DNA from: Bradymonas sp963697525
GTDB taxonomy: Bacteria > Myxococcota_A > Bradymonadia > Bradymonadales > Bradymonadaceae
DNA: 64,000 nucleotides
Assembly (NCBI GenBank): GCA_963697525.1
Contig: OY969087.1
Span: 2,542,001 to 2,606,000 of the forward strand
Direction of reading: 5' to 3'
The stretch's first letter is position 1. Every line of letters starts with the position of its first letter. Both the position numbers and the translations under genes were made by a program. This document shows positions 8,942-17,384 of this stretch, piece after piece. The notes beneath the pieces were generated by a model. That model was not told the DNA's origin and made no database searches. It saw nothing but the letters and a program-made list of their open reading frames with translations.

Positions 8942-9391
8942 ATGCAGATAATGTTTTCGACCATGCCACAAACAGGCGTCGCCATCCGACGCGGCCTCAA
9001 AATCCTCACGCTGTTGGTCAGCGTGTGTCTGGGGCTGACGTTTGCGATGGCCAGCGCCTCGGCGCTGACGCCCGCCCAGCCATGCTGCTGCGCGAAGATG
9101 GGCGAGCAAGGTCGTGTGCACGATGCCGTGCAATCCGCGCGCCACTGCAGGATGGCGCGCGCCCTGCAGCACTGCCCCTGTCGCGCCCGGCGCGACCACA
9201 AGGCGCCCGCCGGCGAGGTGCTCGCCAGCGGCGTCCACCACGCGGGGCATATGCCTGCGGCGGTGGCTTCGAGCCGTCTGCATCACCGTCTGTCCCTGGC
9301 GCGCGCATCCTCTGCGCCGCCCACCATTTGGCTGCGCGGGCAGCCTCCCTCCACAGCGTTGTACTTGCTGAATCGCGTGCTTTTGATTTGA
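8942..9391 (+). CDS. Cys/His-rich small secreted protein, first gene after the sigma-54 promoter
   Basis: Family not recognised. The 149-residue frame has a hydrophobic signal segment (LKILTLLVSVCLGLTFAMA, about 20-38). A mature region follows with a CCC cluster, HCRMARALQHCPC and many His (GVHHAGHM, SSRLHHRL), suggesting metal binding in the periplasm. Position right after a sigma-54 promoter and before cusC parallels ZraP, but no ZraP similarity is visible. The start is uncertain: in-frame ATGs at 8942, 8951 and 8963 lack a strong ribosome-binding site. The short C-terminal tail STALYLLNRVLLI is hydrophobic. It could be a non-conserved gene, but the signal segment plus clustered Cys/His argue that it is real. 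Confidence 0.6.
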   Translation: MQIMFSTMPQTGVAIRRGLKILTLLVSVCLGLTFAMASASALTPAQPCCCAKMGEQGRVHDAVQSARHCRMARALQHCPCRARRDHKAPAGEVLASGVHHAGHMPAAVASSRLHHRLSLARASSAPPTIWLRGQPPSTALYLLNRVLLI

Positions 9392-9415
9392 GGCGCATTC
9401 CCCTCAGTTCCTGCG

Positions 9416-9585
9416 TTTGACGAGCGATGACCCCTCCGAGGGGCCGCTACGCTTACCCCCGGTCACGGTCTGGCAATTTGCTCGGTCACGCGCATGACCA
9501 AACGGTGACCGGAGGTCAGCCCACTCGAGGCGCCGTAAGGCGCGCTCGAGGAGGCGCACCCTCGGAAGGGTCACCGCTCGACAAA
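9416..9585. other. Long nested inverted repeat between the Cys-rich gene and cusC
   Basis: Outer arms 9416-9442 and 9559-9585 are complementary at about 24 of 27 positions. Nested inside are CCGGTCACGGTCTGG against CCAAACGGTGACCGG, and a tight hairpin CTCGAGGCGCC (9524-9534) / GGCGCGCTCGAG (9539-9550) with a GTAA loop. It could fold into one large RNA structure inside the operon leader or be an inserted palindromic element. No gene fits here. Confidence 0.6.
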
Positions 9586-9628
9586 TCCACGGCTCTCGAA
9601 AGTACCAACGATCAAGCAAGGCACCACC

Positions 9629-11003
9629 GTGAACACCAAACCGCTCATTCCGCTGTTGACCGTCGCGCTGCTAAGCGTCGCCGGCGCCGCCAGCGCCCAA
9701 CAAAAGCCGGTCGACGAGGCCGACAACCTGCCCAATCTGGCGCAGAATATGAAGCTCGGCGAGCCGGCCACGCCCTTCGCCGATTCTGGTCGCCGAGGGG
9801 CTGGGCAAGCACCCCGCCGTCCAGCAGCGCCGCGACGAGGTCGAGGTCGAGAAGCAGCGCGAGTCGGGGGTGGGCTTGCCGCCCGACCCCATGGTGAGCC
9901 TGGCCGCCGAGGGCATCCCGTGGAATGACCCGGGGCTGTCCCACAGCCCGATGTCGGGCATTCAGTTGATGGTCACCCAGCCGCTGTGGTGGCCCGGCGA
10001 GCTGCGCGCGCTCAAAAAAGAGGTGCGGGCCAAGGCCCAGGCGCTCGAGCCGCTGGTCGACGAGGAGCAGGTCGACCTCATCATCGACGCCGCCGGGCTG
10101 TACTACGACATCTACCGCATCGACCGCACCATCGAGGCGCTGCAGGCGACCAAGAAGCCGCTGCGCGAGTTTCGCGAGCTGCTCAAACGGCGCATCCCCA
10201 CCGGCAAGGCCACCGTCGCCCAGGTCGAGCGCGTGCGCTTGCAGCTTTTGCGCATCGACGACCGCATCGCCACGTTGCGCCAGACGCGCCCGCAGAAGGT
10301 CGCCCTGCTCAACGCCCGGCTCAACCGCGCGGCGGGCAGCGCGGTCAATCCCCCCACGAGCGCCGCCCAGGGAACCCTGGAGGCCCGCGCCGACCAGGCC
10401 CTGCCCGCGCTCGCCAAGCTGGTGGACCAGGGCATGAAAAACCGGCCTATCGTCGAGGCGTTGCAGCGGCGAAAGCAGGTCGCAAACGTTCGCGCCGAGG
10501 CCGCCGATTGGCAGCGCTACCCGAACCTGAAGGTCTTTGGGGGCTGGCGGTTTCGCGCCGCCCAGGACAACGGCATGGACGACGGCACCGACTTTGTGGG
10601 GCTGGGCGTGCAGTCGACCCTCCCCATCTGGTCGAACGATCGCGCCGACGCCGCCCAGGACGTCGCCCAGGCGCAGGTCATCGCGCTGAATTCGGCCATC
10701 GCCAAGTTTCGCCTGGCCCTTCGCGGCAAGCTCGCCGCGCACCTGGCCACGCTGCACCACTTCCAGCGCGAGGCGCGCTACTACCGCAAGACGCTCATCC
10801 CCCAGGCCGAGCAGACCCGCAGGGCCGCGCTGGCCGGGTTTCGCGCCGGCCAGGCCGGCTACGAGGACTGGATCCAGGCCGAGCAGCGCGTCGTCGATCT
10901 GCGCGCCCGGCTGGCCGGCTTCGACGCCGGCGTCAAGAAACAGCGCGCCGTCATCCTGGCGCTCGTGGGCGAGGCGCCCGGAGCTGCAAACGCAAAACAA
11001 TGA
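9629..11003 (+). CDS. cusC: Outer-membrane efflux factor CusC/TolC-like, split by a frameshift
   Basis: This is the outer-membrane channel of a tripartite heavy-metal exporter. A GTG start at 9629, with AAGG upstream, gives a signal peptide (LIPLLTVALLSVAGAASA). After 51 codons the frame breaks at GATTCTG (9782-9788); deleting one T joins it to the long frame that holds the rest (LVAEGLGKHPAV through the stop at 11003). The joined product is about 458 residues, normal for the family, with long helical hairpins and short barrel strands (IQLMVTQPLWWPGELRALKK). Either the reference carries a one-base insertion error or the gene is truly broken and can restart only at ATG 9870 without a signal peptide. 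It is followed by cusB after 44 bases. Confidence 0.85.
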
Positions 11004-11047
11004 ACCCGGTCAGCTTCGGTGCTTTCGGCGCCGGAGGAGAAATAGAA

Positions 11048-12712
11048 ATGATGAATCGAACGAAAATATCTGTCCTCGTGGGTCTGGCGATGCTCTCCGG
11101 CATCGGTATCACACTGCTGGTGGCCTCGATCTGGGGCGTCCCCGGCGTGGAACCGGCCGCGAGCGCGGCCAATGGCGCCGGCGCCGCCGGTCATCAACAC
11201 GCCGACAAGGGGGACTCGGACACCTACTACACCTGCCCGATGCACCCGTCGGTCGTCTCCGACAAGCCTGGGGCGTGCCCGGTGTGCGGCATGAAGCTCA
11301 TCAAAAAGCACAAGAGCGGCGGCGGGCTCGACCCCCAGGAGCTCGCCGCGGTGGGCCGCGTCGCCCTGAGCCCCACTCAGCGCGTGCTCGCCAACGTGGA
11401 GACCACGAAGGTGCGCGCGGTCGACGAGCCCGACGCGAAGGACGCCGACCACGACAAGCCAGGCGCGACCAACGACCCCGCCGCCAGCGAGATTCGCGCG
11501 GTGGGCATCGTGACCTACGACGAGGACGGCCTGGCGACGATCCCGAGCTGGGTCGACGGGCGCATCGACCACCTGTTGGTCAAGGAGACCGGCGACGTGG
11601 TCAAAAAGGGCCAGCCGGTCATGAAGATCTACTCCGAGGAGCTTTTGACCGCCCAGGAGGAGTACCTGGTCGCGCTGAACAGCAGCGACAAGACCCTGGC
11701 GAGCGCGTCCAAACAGCGCCTGGAACTTCTGGGCATGCGCCCCGCCCAGATCGCGCGGGTGCGCAAGACCCACAAGGCCGAGGAGACGGTGACCGCCTTT
11801 GCCCCCAACGCCGGCACGATCACCGACCTGAAGGTGCGCCAGGGCCAATACGTCAAGGAGGGTGCGCCGCTGTATGACATCGCCGACCTGTCCAAGGTGT
11901 GGATCAACGCCGACGTCCACGAGGAGAACCTGCGCTCGGTCCACAAGGGCATGAAGGTGCGCGTGAGCGCCGACGCCTACCCCGGCGAGTCCCTGGAGGG
12001 CACGGTCACGTTCATCCACCCGGTGCTCGACTCCAAGACCCGCACGGTGAAGGTGCGCGTCGAGCTCGACAACGCCCAGCGCAAGCTCAAGCCGGGCATG
12101 TACGCCTCGGTGTTCTTCAAGCGCAAGAGCGAGCCTGCGCCCGCGGCGCTCGCCAAGTCGGCGGCCCCGTCCGCCCCCGAGCTCATCGTGCCCAAGTCCG
12201 CGGTCATCCGCGGCGGCAAGACCAACAGCGTGTACGTCGAGGTCAAGGACAACGTCTTCGAGCGGCGCGCCGTCGACGTCGGCCGCGAGACCGACGACTA
12301 CCTGGTCATCACCTCCGGGCTCAAAAAGGGCGAGAAGGTCGCCTATCGCGGCGGGTTTTTGCTCGACTCCGAGGTCCAGCTCAACTCCTTTGGCGGCTCC
12401 GGCGGCGGCCATCACATGAAGATGGACATGCCCGGCATGGGCAAGTCCGGCGACAAATCCGCCGACAAGGGCGGCCACCCCGCCCACGTCGAGTTGACCG
12501 CCAACGACATCTCCAAAAAGGGCAAGAAATTCGACCCCATGATCTCGCCCGACGACGTGCCCGACGGCATGTGGATGTGCGCGATGAACGGCAAGGTCCA
12601 CTGGGTCCAACACGACAAGGGCGACGGCACCTGCCCCATCTGCGGCATGTACCTCAAGCACAAGACGACGAGCGCGAAAAACAAGAACAGCAAAAAGCGA
12701 ACGGCGAATTAA
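11048..12712 (+). CDS. cusB: Efflux periplasmic adaptor CusB with metal-binding modules at both ends
   Basis: The 554-residue membrane-fusion protein bridges CusA and CusC. After an N-terminal membrane anchor (VGLAMLSGIGITLLVASIW) comes a heavy-metal-binding finger, YTCPMHP..CPVCGMKL (about 60-85). Then follow the barrel-sandwich and beta-barrel regions (VDGRIDHLLVKETGDVVKKG; GTITDLKVRQGQYVKEG). The C-terminus carries a second finger module, MWMCAMNGKVH..CPICGMYL, shared with the lipoprotein at 16197. A His/Met stretch (GGHHMKMDMPGMGK) precedes it. ATG 11048 has a strong GGAGGAGA eight bases upstream. The terminal modules probably load Cu(I)/Ag(I) onto the pump. Confidence 0.94.
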   Translation: MMNRTKISVLVGLAMLSGIGITLLVASIWGVPGVEPAASAANGAGAAGHQHADKGDSDTYYTCPMHPSVVSDKPGACPVCGMKLIKKHKSGGGLDPQELAAVGRVALSPTQRVLANVETTKVRAVDEPDAKDADHDKPGATNDPAASEIRAVGIVTYDEDGLATIPSWVDGRIDHLLVKETGDVVKKGQPVMKIYSEELLTAQEEYLVALNSSDKTLASASKQRLELLGMRPAQIARVRKTHKAEETVTAFAPNAGTITDLKVRQGQYVKEGAPLYDIADLSKVWINADVHEENLRSVHKGMKVRVSADAYPGESLEGTVTFIHPVLDSKTRTVKVRVELDNAQRKLKPGMYASVFFKRKSEPAPAALAKSAAPSAPELIVPKSAVIRGGKTNSVYVEVKDNVFERRAVDVGRETDDYLVITSGLKKGEKVAYRGGFLLDSEVQLNSFGGSGGGHHMKMDMPGMGKSGDKSADKGGHPAHVELTANDISKKGKKFDPMISPDDVPDGMWMCAMNGKVHWVQHDKGDGTCPICGMYLKHKTTSAKNKNSKKRTAN

Positions 12713-12801
12713 CCGCAAAGTCGCAGAGGCGCCAAGAACGACAAGGCACTGAAGACTAAAAAGAAACATGCCGTTCCTTCGCGTCTTCGCGCCTTTGCGG
12801 T
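12712..12801. repeat. CGCAAAG-type imperfect palindrome between cusB and cusA
   Basis: ACCGCAAAGTCGCAGAGGCG after the cusB stop faces CTTCGCGTCTTCGCGCC and TTTGCGGT (to 12801). Similar palindromes occur in spacers of many unrelated bacteria. The remaining 80 bases before cusA hold short GCAGTT and CCCGGACCCC words and no evident ribosome-binding site. Confidence 0.6.
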
Positions 12802-12883
12802 GACAAACGCAGTTCGCAGTTAGCGCAGTTCCCAGACCCCGCAGTTAACGCGGTTCCCGGACCCCTGGACCCCTAGGCCCGCC

Positions 12884-15800
12884 ATGATTCGCAAAATTAT
12901 CGACTGGTGCGTAGACAATCCCCTGATGGTCATCATCGCCGTGCTCATCGCCATCGGCGTGGGGGTGTGGTCGGTCAAAAATACCCCGCTCGACGCCATC
13001 CCCGACCTGAGCGAGAACCAGGTCATCGTGTACACCGAGTGGGCCGGGCGCGGCCCACAGGTCATCGAGGACCAGGTCACCTACCCGCTGTCGGTCGACC
13101 TGCAGGGCATCCCCAAGGTCAAGGCCATCCGGGCGACGAGCTTCTTCGGGTTCAGCCTGATCTACGTGATCTTCGACGACGACGCCGACGTGTACTGGGC
13201 CCGCAGCCGGGTGCTCGAGAAGCTCAACTACGCCCAGAGTGAGCTGCCCGACGGGGTCACCCCGACGCTGGGGCCCGACGGCACCGGCGTGGGTCACGTG
13301 TTCTGGTACACGCTGCACACCTCCAAGGATAATCCGCAGAACCTCGCCAAGCTGCGCGAGCTGCAGGATTACTACGTGCGCTACAAGCTGCAGGCGGTCA
13401 AAGGGGTCAGCGAGGTGGCGTCGGTGGGCGGGTTCATCAAGGAGTACCAGATCGACCTCGACCCCACCAAGCTGGAGGCCTACGGCGTGACCGCCGGGCA
13501 GGTCGCCAAGGCCGTCAAAGCGTCCAACCGCGACACCGGCGGCAAGATCTTGGAGCAGTCCGACGTCGAGTATTTCGTGCGCGGGCAGGGCTACTTCAAG
13601 AACGTCAAGGACATCGAGTCGGTGGTCGTCAAGACCAACGATACGGGCGTGCCGGTGACCGTGGGCGACCTGGGCTTCGTGCAGCTGGGCACCCAACTTC
13701 GCCGCGGCCTGCTCGACGAAAACGGCAAAGGCGAGGCCGTCGGCGGCATCGTGGTCATGCGCTACGGGGAGAACGCCAAGCAGGTCATCGACCGGGTCAA
13801 AAAGAAGATCAAGGAGATCGAGCCCGGCCTGCCCGCCGGGGTGACCATCCAGCCGGCCTACGACCGCAGCGAGTTGATCATGAAGAGCGTGCACACGCTC
13901 ACCCACAGCCTCACCGAGGAGGCCATCGTGGTCAGCCTGATCATCCTGATCTTCTTGTTCCACGTGCGCAGCTCCCTGGTGGTCGTGCTCACCCTGCCGG
14001 TGGCCGTGCTCATCGGCTTTATCTTCATGCGCCTGATGGGGATCACCTCCAACATCATGAGCCTGGGCGGCATCGCCATCGCCGTGGGCGTCATCGTCGA
14101 CGCCTCCATCGTGATGGTGGAGAACTCCTATCGAAAATTGGCCGAGCGCCCACCGGACGCGCCTCCGCCGAGCCCCGAGGAGCGCAAGGCGGTCATCAAG
14201 CACGCCTGCCAGCAGGTCGGACCGGCCCTGTTTTTCAGCATGCTCATCATCGTGACCAGCTTCGTGCCCGTGTTCATGCTCACCGGCCAGGAGGGCAAAC
14301 TGTTTACGCCGCTGGCCTGGACCAAGACGCTGACGATGCTGGGGGCGAGCATCCTGGCGATCACGCTGGTGCCGGTGCTGCTGATCTTCTTTTTGCGCGG
14401 CAAGCTTCGCCCGGAGTCCAAAAACCCCATCTCCAAATTCTTCGTCGCCCTGTACACCCCGGTGCTGCGCGCGGTGCTTCGCCACCCGGTGGTCACCATG
14501 TTGTTGGTGCTGGGCCTGGCCGGGACGACTGTGCCGCTGGTGACCGGGCTGAACTGGGGCAAAAACGCCGACGGCAAGCCCCACCAGGTCGTCAAGCCCA
14601 TCGGCAGCGAGTTCATGCCCCCGCTCGACGAGGGCAGCATCCTGTACATGCCGGTCACCCTTCCCAACGTCAGCGTCACCGAGGCCAAGCGCATCCTGCA
14701 GGTCACCGACAAGATCATCGCCGACGAGCCCGAGGTAAAATACGTGCTCGGCAAGGCCGGCCGCGCCAGCACCGCCACCGACCCTGCCCCGGTGTCGATG
14801 ATCGAGACGATCGTGTTGCTCAAGCCGCGCGATCAGTGGCGCCCGGGCATCACCAAAAACGACATCGTCAGCGAGCTCGACGCCAAGCTGCAGATCCCCG
14901 GGTTGTCCAACGGGTGGACCCAGCCGATCATCAACCGCATCAATATGCTGGCCACGGGCATCCGCACCGACGTGGGCGTCAAATTCTTCGGCCCCGACCT
15001 GGACAAGCTCGGGACGTTGGCGCTGCAGGCCGAGAAGATCTTGCGCACCATTCCCGGCGCCGCCGACCTGTACGCCGAGCGCGTCACCGGCGGCCACTAC
15101 GTCAATATCACGCCCGACCGCGCCGCCATCGCCCGCTACGGGCTGACCGTCGAGGACGTCAACCAGGTCATCGAGGTGGCCATCGGCGGCATGCCCGTGA
15201 CCACCACCGTCGAGGGCCGCAGCCGCTTCCCGGTGCGGGTGCGCTATGCGCGTGACTACCGCAACTCGGTCGACGCGCTTCGCCAGGTGCTCGTGTCCAC
15301 CAAGAGCGGCCAGCAGATCCCGCTGGGGCAGGTCGCCAACATCGAGCTGCAGGAAGGCCCGCCGATGATCAACTCCGAGAACGGTGACCTTCGCAGCGTC
15401 GTCTTGCTCAACGTGCGCGGTCGCGACATGGGCGGCTTCATCCACGAGGCCTCCAAGGCGCTGCACGACAAGCTGAAGATGCCCCCGGGCTACTCGTACT
15501 CCTGGAGCGGCCAATACGAGAACCAGAAGCGCGCCAACGCCCGCCTGGAGGTGCTCATCCCCATGGCGCTGGTGATCATCTTCATGCTGCTCTTTTTCAC
15601 GTTCCGGAATGTCTCCGACTCCATCGTGGTCATGTTGTCGGTGCCGTTCGCCCTGGTCGGCGGCGTGTGGCTTTTGTACCTGATGAACGTCAACTTCTCG
15701 GTGGCCGTGTGGGTGGGCTTTATCGCCTTGTTCGGCGTGGCCGTCGAGACCGGGGTGGTCATGCTGCTCTATCTGCACGAGGCCCTCGACGAGCGCATCG

Positions 15801-16144
15801 AGCGCCGCCTCGTCGAGGAAGGCCTCGACGCCGACCAGGCCAGCCCCGAGCGTATCGCCGAGCTTATCGGCCCCGACGACGTCCACCAGGCCGCCGTCGA
15901 CGGCGCGGCGCTGCGGCTGCGGCCCAAGCTGATGACCGCGGCGACCACTCTCATCGGCCTGACCCCGCTTTTGTGGGCCACCGGCACCGGCTCCGACGTC
16001 ATGAAGCCCATCGCCATCCCCATGGTCGGCGGCATGGTCTCCAGCGTCATCCTGGTGCTGTTTGTCATCCCCGTGATCTTCGACCTCACCAAGCGGTGGT
16101 CGTTGCGCCACAAACGCCTGACGTACAGTGGCATACAACATTAA
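12884..16144 (+). CDS. cusA: Heavy-metal RND efflux pump CusA
   Basis: The 1086-residue inner-membrane proton antiporter extrudes Cu(I)/Ag(I), or possibly divalent metals, through CusB and CusC. The first helix begins at residue 12 (NPLMVIIAVLIAIGVGVWSV). An HME-type porter segment, YTEWAGRGPQVIEDQVTYPL, follows. Two blocks of five helices come after the two periplasmic domains, with the proton-relay helix VGVIVDASIVMVENS in the first half. The length matches HME-RND pumps. It is preceded by a 171-base spacer with a palindromic repeat and followed at 52 bases by a metal-binding lipoprotein. The metal cannot be fixed from sequence; the CPMHP/CPVCGM modules nearby favour Cu/Ag. Confidence 0.96.
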   Translation: MIRKIIDWCVDNPLMVIIAVLIAIGVGVWSVKNTPLDAIPDLSENQVIVYTEWAGRGPQVIEDQVTYPLSVDLQGIPKVKAIRATSFFGFSLIYVIFDDDADVYWARSRVLEKLNYAQSELPDGVTPTLGPDGTGVGHVFWYTLHTSKDNPQNLAKLRELQDYYVRYKLQAVKGVSEVASVGGFIKEYQIDLDPTKLEAYGVTAGQVAKAVKASNRDTGGKILEQSDVEYFVRGQGYFKNVKDIESVVVKTNDTGVPVTVGDLGFVQLGTQLRRGLLDENGKGEAVGGIVVMRYGENAKQVIDRVKKKIKEIEPGLPAGVTIQPAYDRSELIMKSVHTLTHSLTEEAIVVSLIILIFLFHVRSSLVVVLTLPVAVLIGFIFMRLMGITSNIMSLGGIAIAVGVIVDASIVMVENSYRKLAERPPDAPPPSPEERKAVIKHACQQVGPALFFSMLIIVTSFVPVFMLTGQEGKLFTPLAWTKTLTMLGASILAITLVPVLLIFFLRGKLRPESKNPISKFFVALYTPVLRAVLRHPVVTMLLVLGLAGTTVPLVTGLNWGKNADGKPHQVVKPIGSEFMPPLDEGSILYMPVTLPNVSVTEAKRILQVTDKIIADEPEVKYVLGKAGRASTATDPAPVSMIETIVLLKPRDQWRPGITKNDIVSELDAKLQIPGLSNGWTQPIINRINMLATGIRTDVGVKFFGPDLDKLGTLALQAEKILRTIPGAADLYAERVTGGHYVNITPDRAAIARYGLTVEDVNQVIEVAIGGMPVTTTVEGRSRFPVRVRYARDYRNSVDALRQVLVSTKSGQQIPLGQVANIELQEGPPMINSENGDLRSVVLLNVRGRDMGGFIHEASKALHDKLKMPPGYSYSWSGQYENQKRANARLEVLIPMALVIIFMLLFFTFRNVSDSIVVMLSVPFALVGGVWLLYLMNVNFSVAVWVGFIALFGVAVETGVVMLLYLHEALDERIERRLVEEGLDADQASPERIAELIGPDDVHQAAVDGAALRLRPKLMTAATTLIGLTPLLWATGTGSDVMKPIAIPMVGGMVSSVILVLFVIPVIFDLTKRWSLRHKRLTYSGIQH

Positions 16145-16196
16145 CCCGACACCATTGTGCCAATTCGAGTCCCAACCCTATGGAGCAAGTTCAAGA

Positions 16197-16550
16197 ATGA
16201 AGCTCAAAACGATGTTCGTCGTCCTGTTTAGCCTGTCGTTGTTTGCCGGCGCCTGCAAAAAGCAGCAAGAGGCCGCCGCGCCCGACGAAACGACCCCGAC
16301 GGCCGCCGCCCAGCCTGCTCCCGAGGCCAAGAAGGCCGACGAAAAGCCGGCCGAAAAGAAGGCCGAAAAGCTCGCCCTGGTGGAGGTGACCAAGGAGGGC
16401 AACAAGCTCGACCCCGCCGTCAACCCCGAGCAGGTTCCGGCGGGTGCCTGGTACTGCAATATGGGCGGCAAGGTGCACTACGCCGCCATGGACAAGGGCG
16501 ACGGGCATTGCCCGGTGTGCCATATGATGCTCAGTCAGAGGAAGGACTGA
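16197..16550 (+). CDS. Small lipoprotein with the CusB C-terminal metal-binding module
   Basis: The 117-residue precursor has a lipobox (LFAGAC, lipidated Cys about 20). An Ala/Lys/Glu-rich linker (residues 25-60) follows. The C-terminal module reads VPAGAWYCNMGGKVHY, then DKGDGHCPVCHMML. That module is nearly the same as the last 45 residues of CusB: same spacing of Cys, Met, His and the CPxC pair. Start ATG 16197 was chosen because the lipoprotein signal begins there; the frame upstream is spacer. It is last in the cus operon, before a hairpin. It probably acts as a membrane-tethered metal donor or scavenger, a role CusF plays in enterics; this is inference. Confidence 0.85.
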   Translation: MKLKTMFVVLFSLSLFAGACKKQQEAAAPDETTPTAAAQPAPEAKKADEKPAEKKAEKLALVEVTKEGNKLDPAVNPEQVPAGAWYCNMGGKVHYAAMDKGDGHCPVCHMMLSQRKD

Positions 16551-16559
16551 GCTTTATAG

Positions 16560-16593
16560 GTGGTGGGTTGTTGGGGGCCCAACAACCCACCAC
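16560..16593 (+). terminator. Strong hairpin ending the cus operon
   Basis: GTGGTGGGTTGTTGGG (16560-16575) pairs perfectly with 16578-16593. It starts ten bases after the stop codon. The downstream bases are C-rich rather than a T-run, so it may act with a factor or mainly protect the transcript end. Confidence 0.65.
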
Positions 16594-16664
16594 GCCGCTC
16601 TTCCCCCCCAAATAACCAACCCCGCCCCAAAACCCGGCCTTGATCTGCCCTTCAAAACGATCTA

Positions 16665-16688
16665 ACGTTCAATTGTTCGTTTGAACGT
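16665..16688. promoter_or_regulatory. Probable ArsR-family operator
   Basis: ACGTTCAA (16665-16672) and TTGAACGT (16681-16688) form a 24-bp interrupted palindrome. A further GAACGTTC follows at 16691-16698. It lies 30-54 bases before ATG 16719 of an ArsR-type gene, the usual place for autorepression. Confidence 0.75.
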
Positions 16689-16718
16689 GTGAACGTTCTC
16701 CCTCACCCCGGCAGTATC

Positions 16719-17384
16719 ATGGACATTCAAGAACTCCCCGCCGAGCTGTATCGGCAATTTGCCGCCGTCGGCCAGGCGCTGTCCAACGACACGCGGCTGC
16801 GCGTGCTCAACTTATTGGCACAGGCCGAGCGATCGGTCGACGACCTGGCCGACAAGCTCGACCAGAGCGTGGCCAATACCAGCGCCCACCTCAAGGTGCT
16901 CAAGCAGGCCCACCTGGTCACCGGGCGCAAACAGGGACGGCGCGTCTTCTACAGCCTGGCCAGTGAGCCGGCGCTGACGTTGTGGTTGGCGCTTCGGGAC
17001 ATGGGGCTCGAGGCCCTGCCCGAGGTGCGCGAGGCGATGCGCGAGCACGCCAACGAGCCGGCGCTGCTGCCAGATATGGTGGGCCCGGAGCTGCTCGAGA
17101 AGGTGCGCGGCGGCGAGGTCGTCCTGCTCGATTTGCGCCCGGCCGAAGAATACGCCGCCGGGCATATCCCCCAGGCGCGCTCGGTGCCGTATACCGAGCT
17201 CGAGCAGCGCCTGGGCGAGCTGCCCCAAGGCCGTGAGGTGGTCGCCTACTGCCGGGGGCCGTTTTGCATCGCCGCCATCCAATGTGTCGAACAAATGCGC
17301 CGTGCCGGCATCCCCGCGCGCCGGCTGCGCGATGGTATTGCCGAATGGAAAGCCGCGGGACTGCCAGTGGAGATTGATTCATGA
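16719..17384 (+). CDS. ArsR-family winged-helix regulator fused to a rhodanese domain
   Basis: The 221-residue protein joins two domains. Residues 1-100 form an ArsR winged helix (LSNDTRLRVLNLLAQAERSV, then SVANTSAHLKVLKQAHLV as recognition region). Residues about 120-220 form a rhodanese domain with the active-site loop YCRGPFC (first Cys catalytic) and the closing WKAAGLPVE. The usual ArsR metal-thiolate motif ELCVCDL is absent, so a sulfur-state signal through the rhodanese Cys is plausible. A GTG at 16689 would overlap the operator, so ATG 16719 is preferred. It overlaps the next gene by four bases. Likely role: autoregulated repressor of the DsrE-ScsB-ScsD operon. Confidence 0.9.
   Translation: MDIQELPAELYRQFAAVGQALSNDTRLRVLNLLAQAERSVDDLADKLDQSVANTSAHLKVLKQAHLVTGRKQGRRVFYSLASEPALTLWLALRDMGLEALPEVREAMREHANEPALLPDMVGPELLEKVRGGEVVLLDLRPAEEYAAGHIPQARSVPYTELEQRLGELPQGREVVAYCRGPFCIAAIQCVEQMRRAGIPARRLRDGIAEWKAAGLPVEIDS

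Noticed and set aside
12845..16141. Minus-strand open frame of 1098 codons opposite cusA
   Set aside because: His/Asp/Gly/Val-rich shadow of the RND pump on the other strand. It has no domain or start signal; GC-rich genes often leave such open frames.
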